In this document: piece after piece, positions 46,268 to 55,443 of the stretch
How positions within the stretch are numbered: the first letter of the stretch is position 1
How the letters are laid out: every line of letters begins with the position of its first letter
Assembly (NCBI GenBank): GCA_963698995.1
Contig: CAVOTD010000013.1
Span: 1-64,000 of the forward strand
Source of the DNA: AP-15 sp963698995
GTDB taxonomy: Bacteria > Pseudomonadota > Alphaproteobacteria > ATCC43930 > CGMCC-115725
Direction: 5' to 3'
Length of the DNA: 64,000 nt
The notes under the pieces: generated by a model
The model's database searches: none
The model's input: only the letters and a program-made list of their open reading frames with translations
Told to the model about the DNA's origin: nothing
Position numbers and translations under genes: made by a program

Positions 46268-46521
46268 GGTGACAAGCTCTTCGCCTTCACACGCTTCCCG
46301 AAAGGCCAATGGAAATCGATCCGCACGTCGAATGCGATCGAACGTTTGCATGAAGAGTTCAAGCGGCGGATCAAGACGCAGACCGTGCTGCCCTCGGCGA
46401 AAACCGCCGCATGTTGTTCTGGGCCCTGCTGGCTTCCGGCCAGATCACGATGCGCAAGGTGGACAGTTGGCAGAGCCTCACCGAGAAGCCTTCCGATCAA
46501 ATCATTGACCTCGCCGCTTGA
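46268..46521 (+). pseudogene. IS256-family transposase C-terminal remnant (second subgroup)
   Basis: Reading: DKLFAFTRFPKGQWKSIRTS, NAIERLHEEFKRRIKTQTVL, PSAKTAA, then after a shift WALLASGQITMRKVDGWQSL and IIDLAA at 46519. The Glu of the DDE triad is in NAIERLHEE. Upstream two-thirds are missing. Confidence 0.85.
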
Positions 46522-46542
46522 GCCGGTAATATCGTCATGCTG

Positions 46543-46585
46543 GGGATCGCGCTAAAATAAATTCCAACCAAAATCTGGACTGCAC
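46543..46585 (+). repeat. Probable IS terminus, inverted copy at 62183-62225
   Basis: A 33-bp segment (46543-46575, core TAAAATAAATTCCAACCAAA) is identical in reverse to 62193-62225, and the next ten bases match with two differences. It lies just before the IS6 transposase at 46.6 kb and is probably that element's left end. Confidence 0.75.
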
Positions 46586-46605
46586 CCCGCCGGCGTTGAC
46601 ATCCT

Positions 46606-47259
46606 GTGGGTGCGTTGGTATCTCCCTCTGTGTGCATTGGTATCTCCGATTCAAAGCGAGACTTGGTAGAAATGATGGCTGAACGCGGCCTGTCGGTGGC
46701 CCACACGGCGATCATGCGCTGGGTGCAGCGCTACGCACCGGAGTTCGAGAAGCGCTGGGCGCAGTTCGCCCGGCCTGTCGGCCGATCATGGCGGGTCGAC
46801 GAAACGTACATCAAAATCCGCGGCGAGTGGTGCTACCTTTACCGTGCCGTTGACCGAGCGGGCGGGACGGTCGACTTGAGGCTGAGCGCGAAGCGCGATG
46901 TCGCGGCTGCAAAGGCATACTTTCGCAAAGCGATCAAAAGCCAACCGCGCGCTCCGCTGATGATCACCCTGGACGGTTATGCCGCCTCTCATCGCGCGGT
47001 GCTCGAGCTGAAAGCCAATGGTTCGTTACCCGCGGACACGAAGCTCCGCTCGTCGAAATACCTGAACAACCTGATTGAGCGGGACCATTGTGTTGTGAAG
47101 CAGCGCATCGCGGTGATGTTGGGCTTGAAGAATTTCAGGAATGCGAGGATCACAATCGCGGGCATCGAGCTGATGCATCGCATCCAACAGTTCGAATTGG
47201 CGCCTGGACGTTCAAGGCCGAGCCACGCCCGCAGACTGAACGCGGTGCTTGGCGCGTGA
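46606..47259 (+). CDS. IS6-family transposase (second type)
   Basis: From DLVEMMAERGLSVAHTAIMR onward it is a normal IS6/IS26-like transposase: Asp in SWRVDETYIKIRGEW, second Asp in MITLDGYAASHRAV, Glu in YLNNLIERDHCVVKQR. The first 18 residues are not the usual WYLRYPLSYR; the DNA there has a near-duplicate of about 22 bp (two TTGGTATCTCC), so the N-terminus was altered by a small duplication and shift. Whether it is translated from 46606 is uncertain. The C-terminal part is complete. Confidence 0.8.
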   Translation: MGALVSPSVCIGISDSKRDLVEMMAERGLSVAHTAIMRWVQRYAPEFEKRWAQFARPVGRSWRVDETYIKIRGEWCYLYRAVDRAGGTVDLRLSAKRDVAAAKAYFRKAIKSQPRAPLMITLDGYAASHRAVLELKANGSLPADTKLRSSKYLNNLIERDHCVVKQRIAVMLGLKNFRNARITIAGIELMHRIQQFELAPGRSRPSHARRLNAVLGA

Positions 47260-47441
47260 AGTCTCCGCGGGAGATGCGGGAGAGCGTTAGCTTGCGCCGG
47301 CTATTTGCACCAGAGCCTTCGCGATAGCGATGGACCGATTTTGCGGATACACTTAGCCTTCCAGGCGCGAGGACCCCACGTAACGTGTACCGTTAGGGGT
47401 AGGCACGTCGGGAACCTGGGATTGGGGACGGAGTAGCGACC

Positions 47442-48725
47442 ATGGAATTCTACCGCATTTGGCAGATTCTCGTCGGCAATAAATGGGTGTTGATCTGGTT
47501 GCCAATCATCGCAACTTGCGTCGGTCTTGGATTGACCTACGTGCTCCCTGAACAGTACGAGTCCACCGCGCTGGTACTCGCCCGACCGTTCGAAGACATC
47601 AAATACAACGTGAGCGGTGGCGACAAGAAGGAGATCCGCGACTTTCCAGTATTCCTGTCCGCACCCATCGACGCGCCGAGCAAGACTTACATGGAAGTAA
47701 TAAAGAGCCCGGCGGTGGCGGTGAAGATCGTTGACGCCCTTCAACTGCACATCAAGAAACCGAAGAAGTACGAGAGTTTGTTCGAGGCCATCGAAGACAA
47801 AGTGAAGACCTGGGTCAAAAACACGATCCGGACCGTGCGCAATTACTCCAAGTACGGACGAGACATTCCCGCGTCCCCGTTCGATCTGGCCGTCGAGGAT
47901 ATCGAGAATTACCTCGTTGGTACTGCGAGGAAGGACACTTACGCCTTCGACATCGCCTATCGCTCCAGTGACCCGAACGAGGCGGCGGCTGTTGCCAACA
48001 TGGCAGCCGAGATCTTCCTCGACCACAGTTCAGCGGCGTATCGCAGCGAGTCGGCGCGCGCACGCGAGTTCTCCGAGATGCAGCTTGATGAGAGTCGCAA
48101 AGCGCTCGAGCAGGCCCGGGCCGCGATACTCGCGTACAAGGACTCGGGCGAAACGTTCGAGCTGAACTCGGAATACAACGAAAAACTGAAGATCGTATCG
48201 GACCTGGAAAATACGCTCGCGAAGACCGAGGGGAAGCTGGCGGGGCTTCGTGCCCTGGCCGAGGGCAGCCACCTCAAATATAGCCCGGTCGTAGTCGCGG
48301 CCGAGGCGGAGATAGCGGAGCTAAAAGAACAGATCTCGACCTTGCGCGTACAGCTAGTCGCCTACCCTAAAAAAGAGACACGAATGAACGCCCTTACTCT
48401 CACCGAGCGTCTCGCGGAAGAGAGCTATGAGTTCTTTCGCAAGCGCTACGAGGAGGCACGCGTAAAGGAGGCTTCTACCGCCACCGAAATTCGCATCGTG
48501 TCGCGCGCGGTGCCAGGTCTGTACCCGGTCAAGCCACTGAAGTATGTGTACGGGGGACTGAGCTTCGCAACGGCCATGATTGTGGCGATTGGCTGGGCGC
48601 TGTTCTTCGAATCACTTAACCCACGCGTCCGCGCGATCCGCGACCTGGATGATGAGCTCGGGGTGCCGGTGTTGGGCACGATACCGACACTGAAAGCGCT
48701 CACGGCGATTCGAGCATCGGATTAA
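47442..48725 (+). CDS. GumC/Wzz-type polysaccharide co-polymerase
   Basis: The 427-residue protein has the layout of the family: short cytoplasmic start (MEFYRIWQILVGNKWVLIWL), TM1 (about 15-34), a large periplasmic coiled-coil domain (for example ALEQARAAILAYKDSGETFE, KIVSDLENTLAKTEGKLAGL) and TM2 near the end (YVYGGLSFATAMIVAIGWAL), then RVRAIRDLDDELGVPVLGTI. These proteins control chain length and export of surface polysaccharide together with a BY-kinase such as the gene at 49.9 kb. ATG start at 47442; a GGAGTAG-like site is upstream. Confidence 0.92.
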   Translation: MEFYRIWQILVGNKWVLIWLPIIATCVGLGLTYVLPEQYESTALVLARPFEDIKYNVSGGDKKEIRDFPVFLSAPIDAPSKTYMEVIKSPAVAVKIVDALQLHIKKPKKYESLFEAIEDKVKTWVKNTIRTVRNYSKYGRDIPASPFDLAVEDIENYLVGTARKDTYAFDIAYRSSDPNEAAAVANMAAEIFLDHSSAAYRSESARAREFSEMQLDESRKALEQARAAILAYKDSGETFELNSEYNEKLKIVSDLENTLAKTEGKLAGLRALAEGSHLKYSPVVVAAEAEIAELKEQISTLRVQLVAYPKKETRMNALTLTERLAEESYEFFRKRYEEARVKEASTATEIRIVSRAVPGLYPVKPLKYVYGGLSFATAMIVAIGWALFFESLNPRVRAIRDLDDELGVPVLGTIPTLKALTAIRASD

Positions 48726-48799
48726 GCGCCTGGAGTTCTTCAAATGCCTTCTCCAACCCACCGGCCCCGATGTGCCCTTGAATGCTCTCCACCCATGCC

Positions 48800-49130
48800 T
48801 CCCCCCCGGCTGATATCGCCGTGGCGCTGTCGAAAGGCCTCAATCTTCTGCGGCAGTGCCCGTATTTGTTGTTGCAGGGCGGCGACATCGAACCCCGTGT
48901 GGAGGCGCCCACATTCGATTTACCCCCAACCTTCGAGTTGATGGTCGCCTCGATTAGATCGAGCTCTTGTTTCTCGCGTCGAGGCGCCCGTCTTTCATAT
49001 TTTCTTCAAGCCGCTTGACCTGGGGCTGGATCAGGCGCAGGTCACCGCCGGCCCGTCGATAGCTCTCGATCCGGCCCGGCAACGCCCGCATGAGACTTTG
49101 CAAAACGGAACGGCCACTGCGGTAGGATTG
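48800..49130 (-). pseudogene. Coiled-coil protein remnant, frameshifted
   Basis: Minus-strand pieces in several frames: LQSLMRALPGRIESYRRAGG, LRLIQPQVKRLEENMKDGRL, KQELDLIEATINSKVGGKSN and FDVAALQQQIRALPQKIEAF. The heptad-like pattern suggests the periplasmic part of another co-polymerase-like protein. At least two shifts; no start or membrane segment is left. Confidence 0.45.
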
Positions 49131-49228
49131 GGCTAGTGCACGGGCGCCGGGAGGGACTTTCGGTAGGCTGCGATCACCCGCGGTTGCCGTGGACCGGCCG
49201 TGAAGATTTGGAACATAAGGTACTGGGT

Positions 49229-49775
49229 TCAGCCGTCATATTCACGCCTTGGCTGTGTCCGCTGTGGGCGCAAGGCCGTGTCGGTGAGGATCCGTTCCAT
49301 GCTTCGGCTCATGTCGTCGGCATCGTGCGGAGGCGAAACCGCTATCCAGATGACTCTCCACCACGTTGACCAAACCCTCTCGCGCACCGAGCCGACCCAA
49401 CCCACGGAGATACGGTCCGTCAGGGCCGCGCTCCTCCGCCCATCGTGTTCCATCGCATAGCCATTGGCAACAAAAAAGGCAGCTTTCGGTTCTGCCTGTA
49501 GAGCATTCGCACCCACTTCAAGAAACTCCGGCAGCAGCACGTCGCATCGTGCAGAATCAGGAGCAGGTCGCACCTCTGTGACTGCTGGAAGAAGAACCAT
49601 CCCCGCCCGTATTCCCCGCCGTTCTCGGATTGCCGATAGAACGTGAACCGGCTATCCCCCAGGCTCGCCTTCCACCGCCGATGTCTGCTGCAAAACCGCG
49701 TCGAGCGCGACGCCGATGATATCGGCAGCATTCCAACATGCGATCCAGACGAGTATCCTCACGACTGTTCACCCT
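49229..49775 (-). pseudogene. Family 2 glycosyltransferase, frameshifted
   Basis: From the right: ILVWIACWNAADIIGVALDA with VLQQT, then DSRFTFYRQSENGGEYGRGW, FFFQQSQRCDLLLILHD, DVLLPEFLEVGANALQAEPK and AAFFVANGYAMEHDGR. This is a GT-A nucleotide-binding domain (HDDD-type motif near LLILHD). Three or more frame changes disable it. Confidence 0.7.
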
Positions 49776-49913
49776 TCCGATGGACTCAGCGGCGAAGCGA
49801 ACCGGGACTCCGTCGCAAATCTGCCCCGTCCAGTGACGGGCTGGATCGCCTTCGCGCGGTAATTTTTTTATCGTAGGACGGAACGGATTATCCTGGCACG
49901 GTCTCGTGAAAGA

Positions 49914-50723
49914 TTGGGCTGGACTTTGAGGCTGAGATTCTTCAAAGATTGCTTCATGGAAGCCCTGATATATCGCGCGACGACCGGATTGATCGGCAAA
50001 CAGCGAGGCGTGCAGCGTCTTAGCGCGCTGGCGCGCATGGTATCGGACACGCCGGAGCTGCGAGAGGCTTATGACGCCCTCTTCGGCGCCTTGCGGCTAA
50101 GTGCAGCTTTCAATTCCGGCAATTCGGTTCTAGTCACGAGCACACAACCCAATGAAGGCAAGACGACATTCGCTTCGTGCCTGGCGATTACCGCCTCGCT
50201 CGCCGGTTATTCAGTCCTCCTGGTCGACGGTGATCTTCGGCGGCCGCGGTTGGCCTCGGCTGCCGGAATCGCCGACGCCGTCGGCCTCGGCGAAGTTCTA
50301 GAAGGTGCGGTCGAGGCCGCTGAGGCCATTCATCTCGTCGAGTTGTTCGCGGACTCTCGGGAGGCCGGGCCGATCAGGGTGATGGCCGCGGGCAGGAGAC
50401 CGCCAGGTTTTCTCCCGGCGGTGGATTGGTCCAAGGCGCGCACGACGTTTCAGGTCATTTCGAGGCCGTTCGGCATCGTGCTAATTGATTCGCCTCCGAT
50501 CCTGGCGGCGAGTGATGCGCTCCTGCTTGCCGGGATCGCGGATGGTGTCCTCCTGGTCGTCGGCGCCGGAAACGCGCGTCGGGACGAAGTGCGCAGGGCG
50601 AAGGAGCAGTTACACCAGATCGGCGCGCCGCTCATCGGCGCCGTGCTAAACCGGTTCGATCCGAAATTCCATGGCCGGCCGAGCCAGCCCTATCAAGGCC
50701 ATTACCGTGACGTCCACTCATGA
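49914..50723 (+). CDS. CpsD/CapB-family tyrosine kinase (BY-kinase)
   Basis: The frame opens with TTG 49914; an ATG at 49956 is another candidate. The product has the BY-kinase fold: ELREAYDALFGALRLSA, Walker A TSTQPNEGKTTFASCLAITA, Walker A' VLLVDGDLRRPRLASAAGIA, then GPIRVMAAGRRPPGF, Walker B VLIDSPPILAASDALLLAGI, and RRAKEQLHQIGAPLIGAVLN. The C-terminus has only two Tyr (QPYQGHYRDVHS), a small version of the usual tyrosine cluster. Such kinases phosphorylate themselves and steer polysaccharide export with a GumC-type partner. The stop overlaps the next gene start (ATGA). Confidence 0.9.
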   Translation: MGWTLRLRFFKDCFMEALIYRATTGLIGKQRGVQRLSALARMVSDTPELREAYDALFGALRLSAAFNSGNSVLVTSTQPNEGKTTFASCLAITASLAGYSVLLVDGDLRRPRLASAAGIADAVGLGEVLEGAVEAAEAIHLVELFADSREAGPIRVMAAGRRPPGFLPAVDWSKARTTFQVISRPFGIVLIDSPPILAASDALLLAGIADGVLLVVGAGNARRDEVRRAKEQLHQIGAPLIGAVLNRFDPKFHGRPSQPYQGHYRDVHS

Positions 50724-51739
50724 GCGCAGGAATGAAATTCCGGACCGATCGGAAATCCGCCGGTGATGGCGGGACTGACTGCGCCATCGCGCTGTCCGTG
50801 ATCATCTCATCCATCAACACGCGCGAGCTTCTCTCGAACTGCCTGCAGTCGATTTACCGGAACCCGCCGGGCGAACCGTTTGAGATCATTGTCGTCGACG
50901 ACGCCTCCACGGACGGGACGAGCGAGATGGTGCGCGCCCGTTTTCCCGGAGTTCGCCTGTCGCGGAACGAGATCAACCGCGGCTATACATTCTCTAACAA
51001 CCGGGCATTCGACCAGGCCCGAGGGCAATACCTGCTTTTGCTGAACAGCGACACGATCGTCCTTCCGCAGGCGCTCGACAGCATGCTCGCATTTTTAAGA
51101 ATGCACCCCGAGGCCGGCGTCGTCGGCTGCAGGCTGCTCAATGAGGACGGGACGATCCAGGGGTCGGTCAAGTCACTCCCCAACCCGGGCTCCGCGCTAT
51201 TCGGCGCCCGTTCGATCCTTTCCCGGATGTTTCCGAACAACCGTTTTACGCGCAAACATCTGCTGCACCTCGGCCGGGACATGACCACACCGTCCATCGT
51301 CGACGCCGGCTATGTTTCCGGTGCCTCGGCGATGATGCCGCGTAAGGTCGTTGACGAGGTCGGATACCTCGACACTCGTTTATTCTACCATGTCGATGCC
51401 GACCACTGTAAGAGAATTGCCGACGCCGGGTACCAGTGCTGGTATCTTCCGGCAGCGAACGTAATTCATCTGTTCCACAAGGGCGGCACCACGGCCAGCA
51501 CGCGGCTGCGGTTTCGCTCGCTGCTGACGTTCGAGTTCCATAGCTACATCTATTATCGCAAGCATCTCCAGCGGTCGGTGTGGAGCCCCATGCGAATCCT
51601 TGTTCCGCTCGGCCTTTTCGCTCACTTTCTGATCTTGGCCGCAGCCCAGGCTTGCGCCGAATTCGCCGGCGTCCTGCGATCGCTCTCGCAGCATAAAAAG
51701 TCCGCGGCGCCTGGAAACCAGGGCGGCCAAAATCTGTAG
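50720..51739 (+). CDS. Family 2 glycosyltransferase
   Basis: ATG 50720 overlaps the kinase stop by four bases, so the two are translationally coupled. The 339-residue protein has a GT-A domain: SVIISSINTRELLSNCLQSI, EIIVVDDASTDGTSEMVRAR, LLLNSDTIVLPQALD (DXD-like), GVVGCRLLNEDGTIQGSV, and ARLFYHVDADHCKRIADAGY with the acceptor-side Asp. A C-terminal helix (ILVPLGLFAHFLILAAAQAC) may anchor it to the membrane. Similar enzymes add rhamnose or other sugars during exopolysaccharide synthesis. Confidence 0.92.
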   Translation: MSAGMKFRTDRKSAGDGGTDCAIALSVIISSINTRELLSNCLQSIYRNPPGEPFEIIVVDDASTDGTSEMVRARFPGVRLSRNEINRGYTFSNNRAFDQARGQYLLLLNSDTIVLPQALDSMLAFLRMHPEAGVVGCRLLNEDGTIQGSVKSLPNPGSALFGARSILSRMFPNNRFTRKHLLHLGRDMTTPSIVDAGYVSGASAMMPRKVVDEVGYLDTRLFYHVDADHCKRIADAGYQCWYLPAANVIHLFHKGGTTASTRLRFRSLLTFEFHSYIYYRKHLQRSVWSPMRILVPLGLFAHFLILAAAQACAEFAGVLRSLSQHKKSAAPGNQGGQNL

Positions 51740-51769
51740 CGGGTGACTCGGATACCAGTCGGACTTCCG

Positions 51770-52329
51770 GCAACGGATAGGAAAGACTGTTCTCCGCACC
51801 CTTGAAATCCTTGACGGTGCTCTGATGGGCGCCCTGCGCGGCCTTGAGGTCCAGCTCTTCCAACCTCAGCTCCTGCATGGCGGAGCGCGCAAACTTCGGA
51901 GTCTCGAAACGCTGAAGCGCTTCCATGTAATCCAGCCGGCTTTGATCGAGCTTGGCCTGCATGCGGTCGCGTATGAATTGGGCGTGGGACAAACGAATCT
52001 GGTATGCGGGCAAGAACTTCGACAGGAAACCAGCGCTCTTCTTGTCGTTCTCCCCTCCACGTCCAGTCCTTAGACGACCTTCCCGATCAGCGACTCGCTC
52101 TTGATGATCTCGATGTAGGTCTTGCCGGGTGTCTCGACCGACACCGATTGGGTGACAGGAAAATCATAGAGATTCTTGTTGATGTTGCGCTCGTCGATCT
52201 GGAGCGGTCGATGCGGACGCACGAGCACAACGGCCGAGGCCAAGTATCGCTCGGTCATGAGGAACGGCCTCCGGCGAAGGCGGCGACGAGGCTTAGGAGG
52301 ACGATCATCCAGTGGTGCCGGCGAAGCAT
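51770..52329 (-). pseudogene. Second GumC/Wzz-type co-polymerase, broken
   Basis: ATG 52327-52329 gives MLRRHHWMIVLLSLVAAFAG (TM1); one frame over follows FLMTERYLASAVVLVRPHRP, VTQSVSVETPGKTYIEIIKS and ESLIGKVV. The middle of the periplasmic domain is deleted; the C-terminal coiled coil RDRMQAKLDQSRLDYMEALQ, RSAMQELRLEELDLKAAQGA and SLSYPLPEVRLVSESPATDF remains. No second membrane helix is seen. A dead paralogue of the 47.4 kb gene. Confidence 0.8.
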
Positions 52330-52644
52330 GTCGAAGATTGCGACTTGTTACATTTGCACCCACCTTGCCTTGCTGCAACTTCAGCTGGTGATCTCACTCT
52401 TTAACACATGCTAATCCGATCACAATAAACAAATACTCTTGTGCCGCGCTCTCCTTGCGAGCCGACCAAGCTGGGACTCACCGGCCACTTGTTGATGCAA
52501 GGGGTGACTTTTATCTGGCTCTAGTCCGTCTGCTTCAACGTATCCGGTCTCGGGGTCTTGTCCCCGGCCAAGACGGAGATCCGCGCGGCCCGAACCTCAT
52601 AATCGCAGCGGCCATTGCGCGAGGTCGTTCAAAGTCTCAGGTTT
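52330..52644. other. Stretch without a supported gene
   Basis: It separates the broken co-polymerase from the IS110 scrap; nothing recognisable. Confidence 0.4.
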
Positions 52645-52765
52645 TCAAGCCGCCGCTTCGCCGGCAGCGACGTAGCCGCCATCTTCCGTCAGCACCACCC
52701 AGGCAATGCGCGCCAGCGTTTTGGCCAGCGTAACAACGACGCCATGGGCGCCCGCACCAGCAGCC
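52645..52765 (-). pseudogene. IS110-family transposase C-terminal scrap
   Basis: The minus strand reads VVVTLAKTLARIAWVVLTED and ends GEAAA at TGA 52645. ARIAWVVL is the typical last helix of IS110 transposases. Confidence 0.7.
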
Positions 52766-52930
52766 CGCGCGCCCACAAGCCAAGAGCCGTCTCCAGCTCC
52801 GCCAAGTCAGGCAGCACGGCTCGCGCGATCCCATGAAACGGCCGAGCCACAGCGGCTTTTTTTCAAAATCCGAATAGTTTTGATTATTGCCGGCAACGTC
52901 CTGGCAACGTTCCAGGCATATACGTAACAT

Positions 52931-53104
52931 ATGAGTGTAAACCGGCGTGACGTTCCGCAAAATGCTCATGAAGGCTATGCCAACTTAAACGAAGAGCTTG
53001 ATGAGGCTTGGGATGAAATTAAATATTACAATAACAAATTGGCTAGGAAAGAAATGATCCAAGTTGCCGCATTGCCAATTAGCGTTATTCTAAACATGGT
53101 TTAA
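52931..53104 (+). CDS. Small acidic protein upstream of the beta-helix gene
   Basis: A 57-codon frame from ATG 52931: MSVNRRDVPQNAHEGYANLN, EELDEAWDEIKYYNNKLARK, ending VILNMV. It predicts one amphipathic helix with alternating charges and a short hydrophobic end. No clear ribosome site. The AT-rich composition matches the following gene, 14 bases away, so the two probably arrived together. No family recognised. Confidence 0.5.
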   Translation: MSVNRRDVPQNAHEGYANLNEELDEAWDEIKYYNNKLARKEMIQVAALPISVILNMV

Positions 53105-53118
53105 AATAGGGATTTCAA

Positions 53119-54525
53119 ATGAAGAGATTTACTTTTTGTGATAAGAAGATCCTCTATCCTATCTTGATATCAGGAGTCAGCTTCATCGCTGATCCTGTTC
53201 TGGCGAGCTGCCCGTCGTCTGGCCTTACGACCTCCTCGGGGGCAACCACCATACAAGGTGATTGTGCAGTTGTTGGAAATATAAACCTCTCTGGAACCGC
53301 AACATTGACTGCGACCGGGGGCAACCTTTCCGTACAAGGCAATATCACGCTTAGCGGGCAATCCGTGCTCTCTGTCGCGAATGGAGCTCTAACGTTCCCA
53401 CAGGTCAATTATAGTCAGTATTCGATTGCCCTAAATGGAAGCTCACAATTAACGTTGAATGGCTCATCGTTTGTAACAAACGCGACAGGCCAAAATAATT
53501 TTTCGATGGCATTAAACGCTAACGACAACTCTGTCGTCCGGTTTGAAAACTCAAAGCTAAATACAAATACTGGAAGCTGGCTCCTTGGGAATTTCTATAA
53601 CAACTCAAAGCTGAACACTATTAATACGCAGAATTTGCCGACCGAGATTTATCCTTTTAATGCGTCGACGATTTCCGTATCGTCTTCCTCTTTTGCGGGA
53701 GTGTGGCTGAACTTTGCACCAGGGGACGCAGGTATAGTGAATATCCCTGGATTAGATACTTATGGAAACTTTAATTTCAAATTTACACCTAGCAGGGGGA
53801 ATATTTATTCAGTCAATATTACCTCAAGCAATGGGAGGATAGGTCTAAATTCTCACCCAAACTCTACGCTGATAGTAAATGGAAATGCGTTACCCGGGAT
53901 CAACTATGCAAATGTTGTTTTTGGGTATTATGTTGAAAACAACACCGCGCCAGTAATCATAAACGGATTAACTGTTGACGGTTTTGTTACTAAACTATTC
54001 ACAGATCAAGGTCGGAATCTGAAATTAAATAATGTCTATCTTAATCCATTTTCTTGGCAAGTGTATGTGGATCAAAGCAACGGATTCCCGGTGTCTATAA
54101 AGAATTCTATAATCAATGAGCTTGCTACCTTTACTAATGGAATTGTCAATATCTCGGATAGCATACTCCAGTTAGCTATCACCGGTGCCGTTGGCCCCGG
54201 TTCCAAAATGAATATTAATAATACGCAAATTTGGACTGAAGCTATACTGGCGATGAATGGTGGTAAAATGAATATCACCAATAGCCAGAATCACGGCAAT
54301 TACATTTCTGCCGCAGGCGTTGGTTCTAGTATCACGATGACTAACGTGGGAGAATCTCGGAATGGAATTTCTCCGCAAAGTTGCGCGCCGGTTGGCGGCT
54401 ACCCGCCAAACAACAATGGCGTTCCACTCTGTAACCCCTTCAATCCGCTCTATCAATGTTCACAAGTGACGGCGACCGGCGGCGCAACAATAACTGATTT
54501 TCCTGGACTTACTTGTTCTCCTTGA
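53119..54525 (+). CDS. Secreted right-handed beta-helix protein
   Basis: ATG 53119 with TAGGGA upstream. The 468-residue protein has a signal peptide (ILYPILISGVSFIADPVLAS) and a long solenoid of short Asn/Ser/Thr-rich repeats such as INLSGTATLTATGGNLSVQG, ITLSGQSVLSVANGALTFPQ, VNISDSILQLAITGAVG and MNITNSQNHGNYISAAG. This is the pattern of parallel beta-helix adhesins or polysaccharide-modifying proteins; no catalytic residues can be named. C-terminal Cys residues (QSCAPV, PLCNPF, YQCSQV) may form disulfides. Markedly AT-richer than both flanks, so probably acquired. Confidence 0.75.
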   Translation: MKRFTFCDKKILYPILISGVSFIADPVLASCPSSGLTTSSGATTIQGDCAVVGNINLSGTATLTATGGNLSVQGNITLSGQSVLSVANGALTFPQVNYSQYSIALNGSSQLTLNGSSFVTNATGQNNFSMALNANDNSVVRFENSKLNTNTGSWLLGNFYNNSKLNTINTQNLPTEIYPFNASTISVSSSSFAGVWLNFAPGDAGIVNIPGLDTYGNFNFKFTPSRGNIYSVNITSSNGRIGLNSHPNSTLIVNGNALPGINYANVVFGYYVENNTAPVIINGLTVDGFVTKLFTDQGRNLKLNNVYLNPFSWQVYVDQSNGFPVSIKNSIINELATFTNGIVNISDSILQLAITGAVGPGSKMNINNTQIWTEAILAMNGGKMNITNSQNHGNYISAAGVGSSITMTNVGESRNGISPQSCAPVGGYPPNNNGVPLCNPFNPLYQCSQVTATGGATITDFPGLTCSP

Positions 54526-54658
54526 TTACGTCTTACCACTATTGGCCTTGAGGATTGAAATGCGCGATGTCCCGGTGATTGTTGAAATAGGAGGAGCGGC
54601 GTTGCTCGCTTTGAGCTTGTAGGCTCGGGGTGCTGATTCCACGAGAGGAAAGCAACGC

Positions 54659-55257
54659 CATGACCAGACTTATCACATCCACTGCGGTTCCTGCGAGAGG
54701 GGTCAAGATCGAAAGCGCTGGCGAATATGACGGCGAGTTTCGAAAGTTTCTGCCTTGCCTCTGGGATCGAGGCGCTTGCCGAGATGATGAAAAACGACGC
54801 GCGAACGGCGTGCGGCCCGCGACACGCGCGCGGCAAGAACCGAAGGGCGCATCGCTGGGGCAAGACGAACGGCAAGATTGGCTTTCACGGCGGCAAGGTG
54901 GCGATTGAACGCCCGCGCCTTCGTGGCTTCGACGGCAAGGAGCAGCCTCTTCCAGTTGGGAAGGGGCGATGACGGAAGACTGGCTCGGCAAATGGGCCGT
55001 GAACCAGATGCTGATCAACGTCTCGACGCGCAAGTTCAAACGTTCGGTTCGCTTGGCCGAGGGCGAAGTGCCGGCACCCAAAGGTTCTGGCCTATCGAAA
55101 TCGGCCGCCTCCCAGCGTTTTGTCGCGCTGTCGGCGGCGCGACTGAAGGAATGGATGGCGCGTGATCTTTCCGGCCTCGGGTTGCGGGTGATCCAGATCG
55201 ACGGCATTCACACGGACGAGGACATGACCGTGGTGGCGGCGATAGGAGTTGATGCGA
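54659..55257 (+). pseudogene. IS256-family transposase N-terminal half, frameshifted
   Basis: It begins MTRLITSTAVPARGVKIESA; later in other frames: FESFCLASGIEALAEMMKND, AHRWGKTNGKIGFHGGKVAI, WLGKWAVNQMLINVSTRKFK, LSKSAASQRFVALSAARLKE and LSGLGLRVIQIDGIHTDEDM with the first catalytic Asp. It stops before the second Asp. A third IS256 subgroup in this window. Confidence 0.85.
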
Positions 55258-55443
55258 AAGCGCTCCTCCGCTACCATGCGTCCCCCACTATATTTCGCCG
55301 GCCTCGGTCCGGCGGGCCGGCCAAGCAATTTTGCGGCAGCTAGCGACGAGCGGCCGGCGGCCCCATAATTCGAGACCGGCAAGTGCCCACCGGACAAAAA
55401 TGGTGACGCATCGACCGCGCACCGCGCGGCCGGCGGCTCCTCG
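55258..55443. other. Short gene-free gap
   Basis: GC-rich with several GGCCGGC-like inverted pieces; nothing named. Confidence 0.4.
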
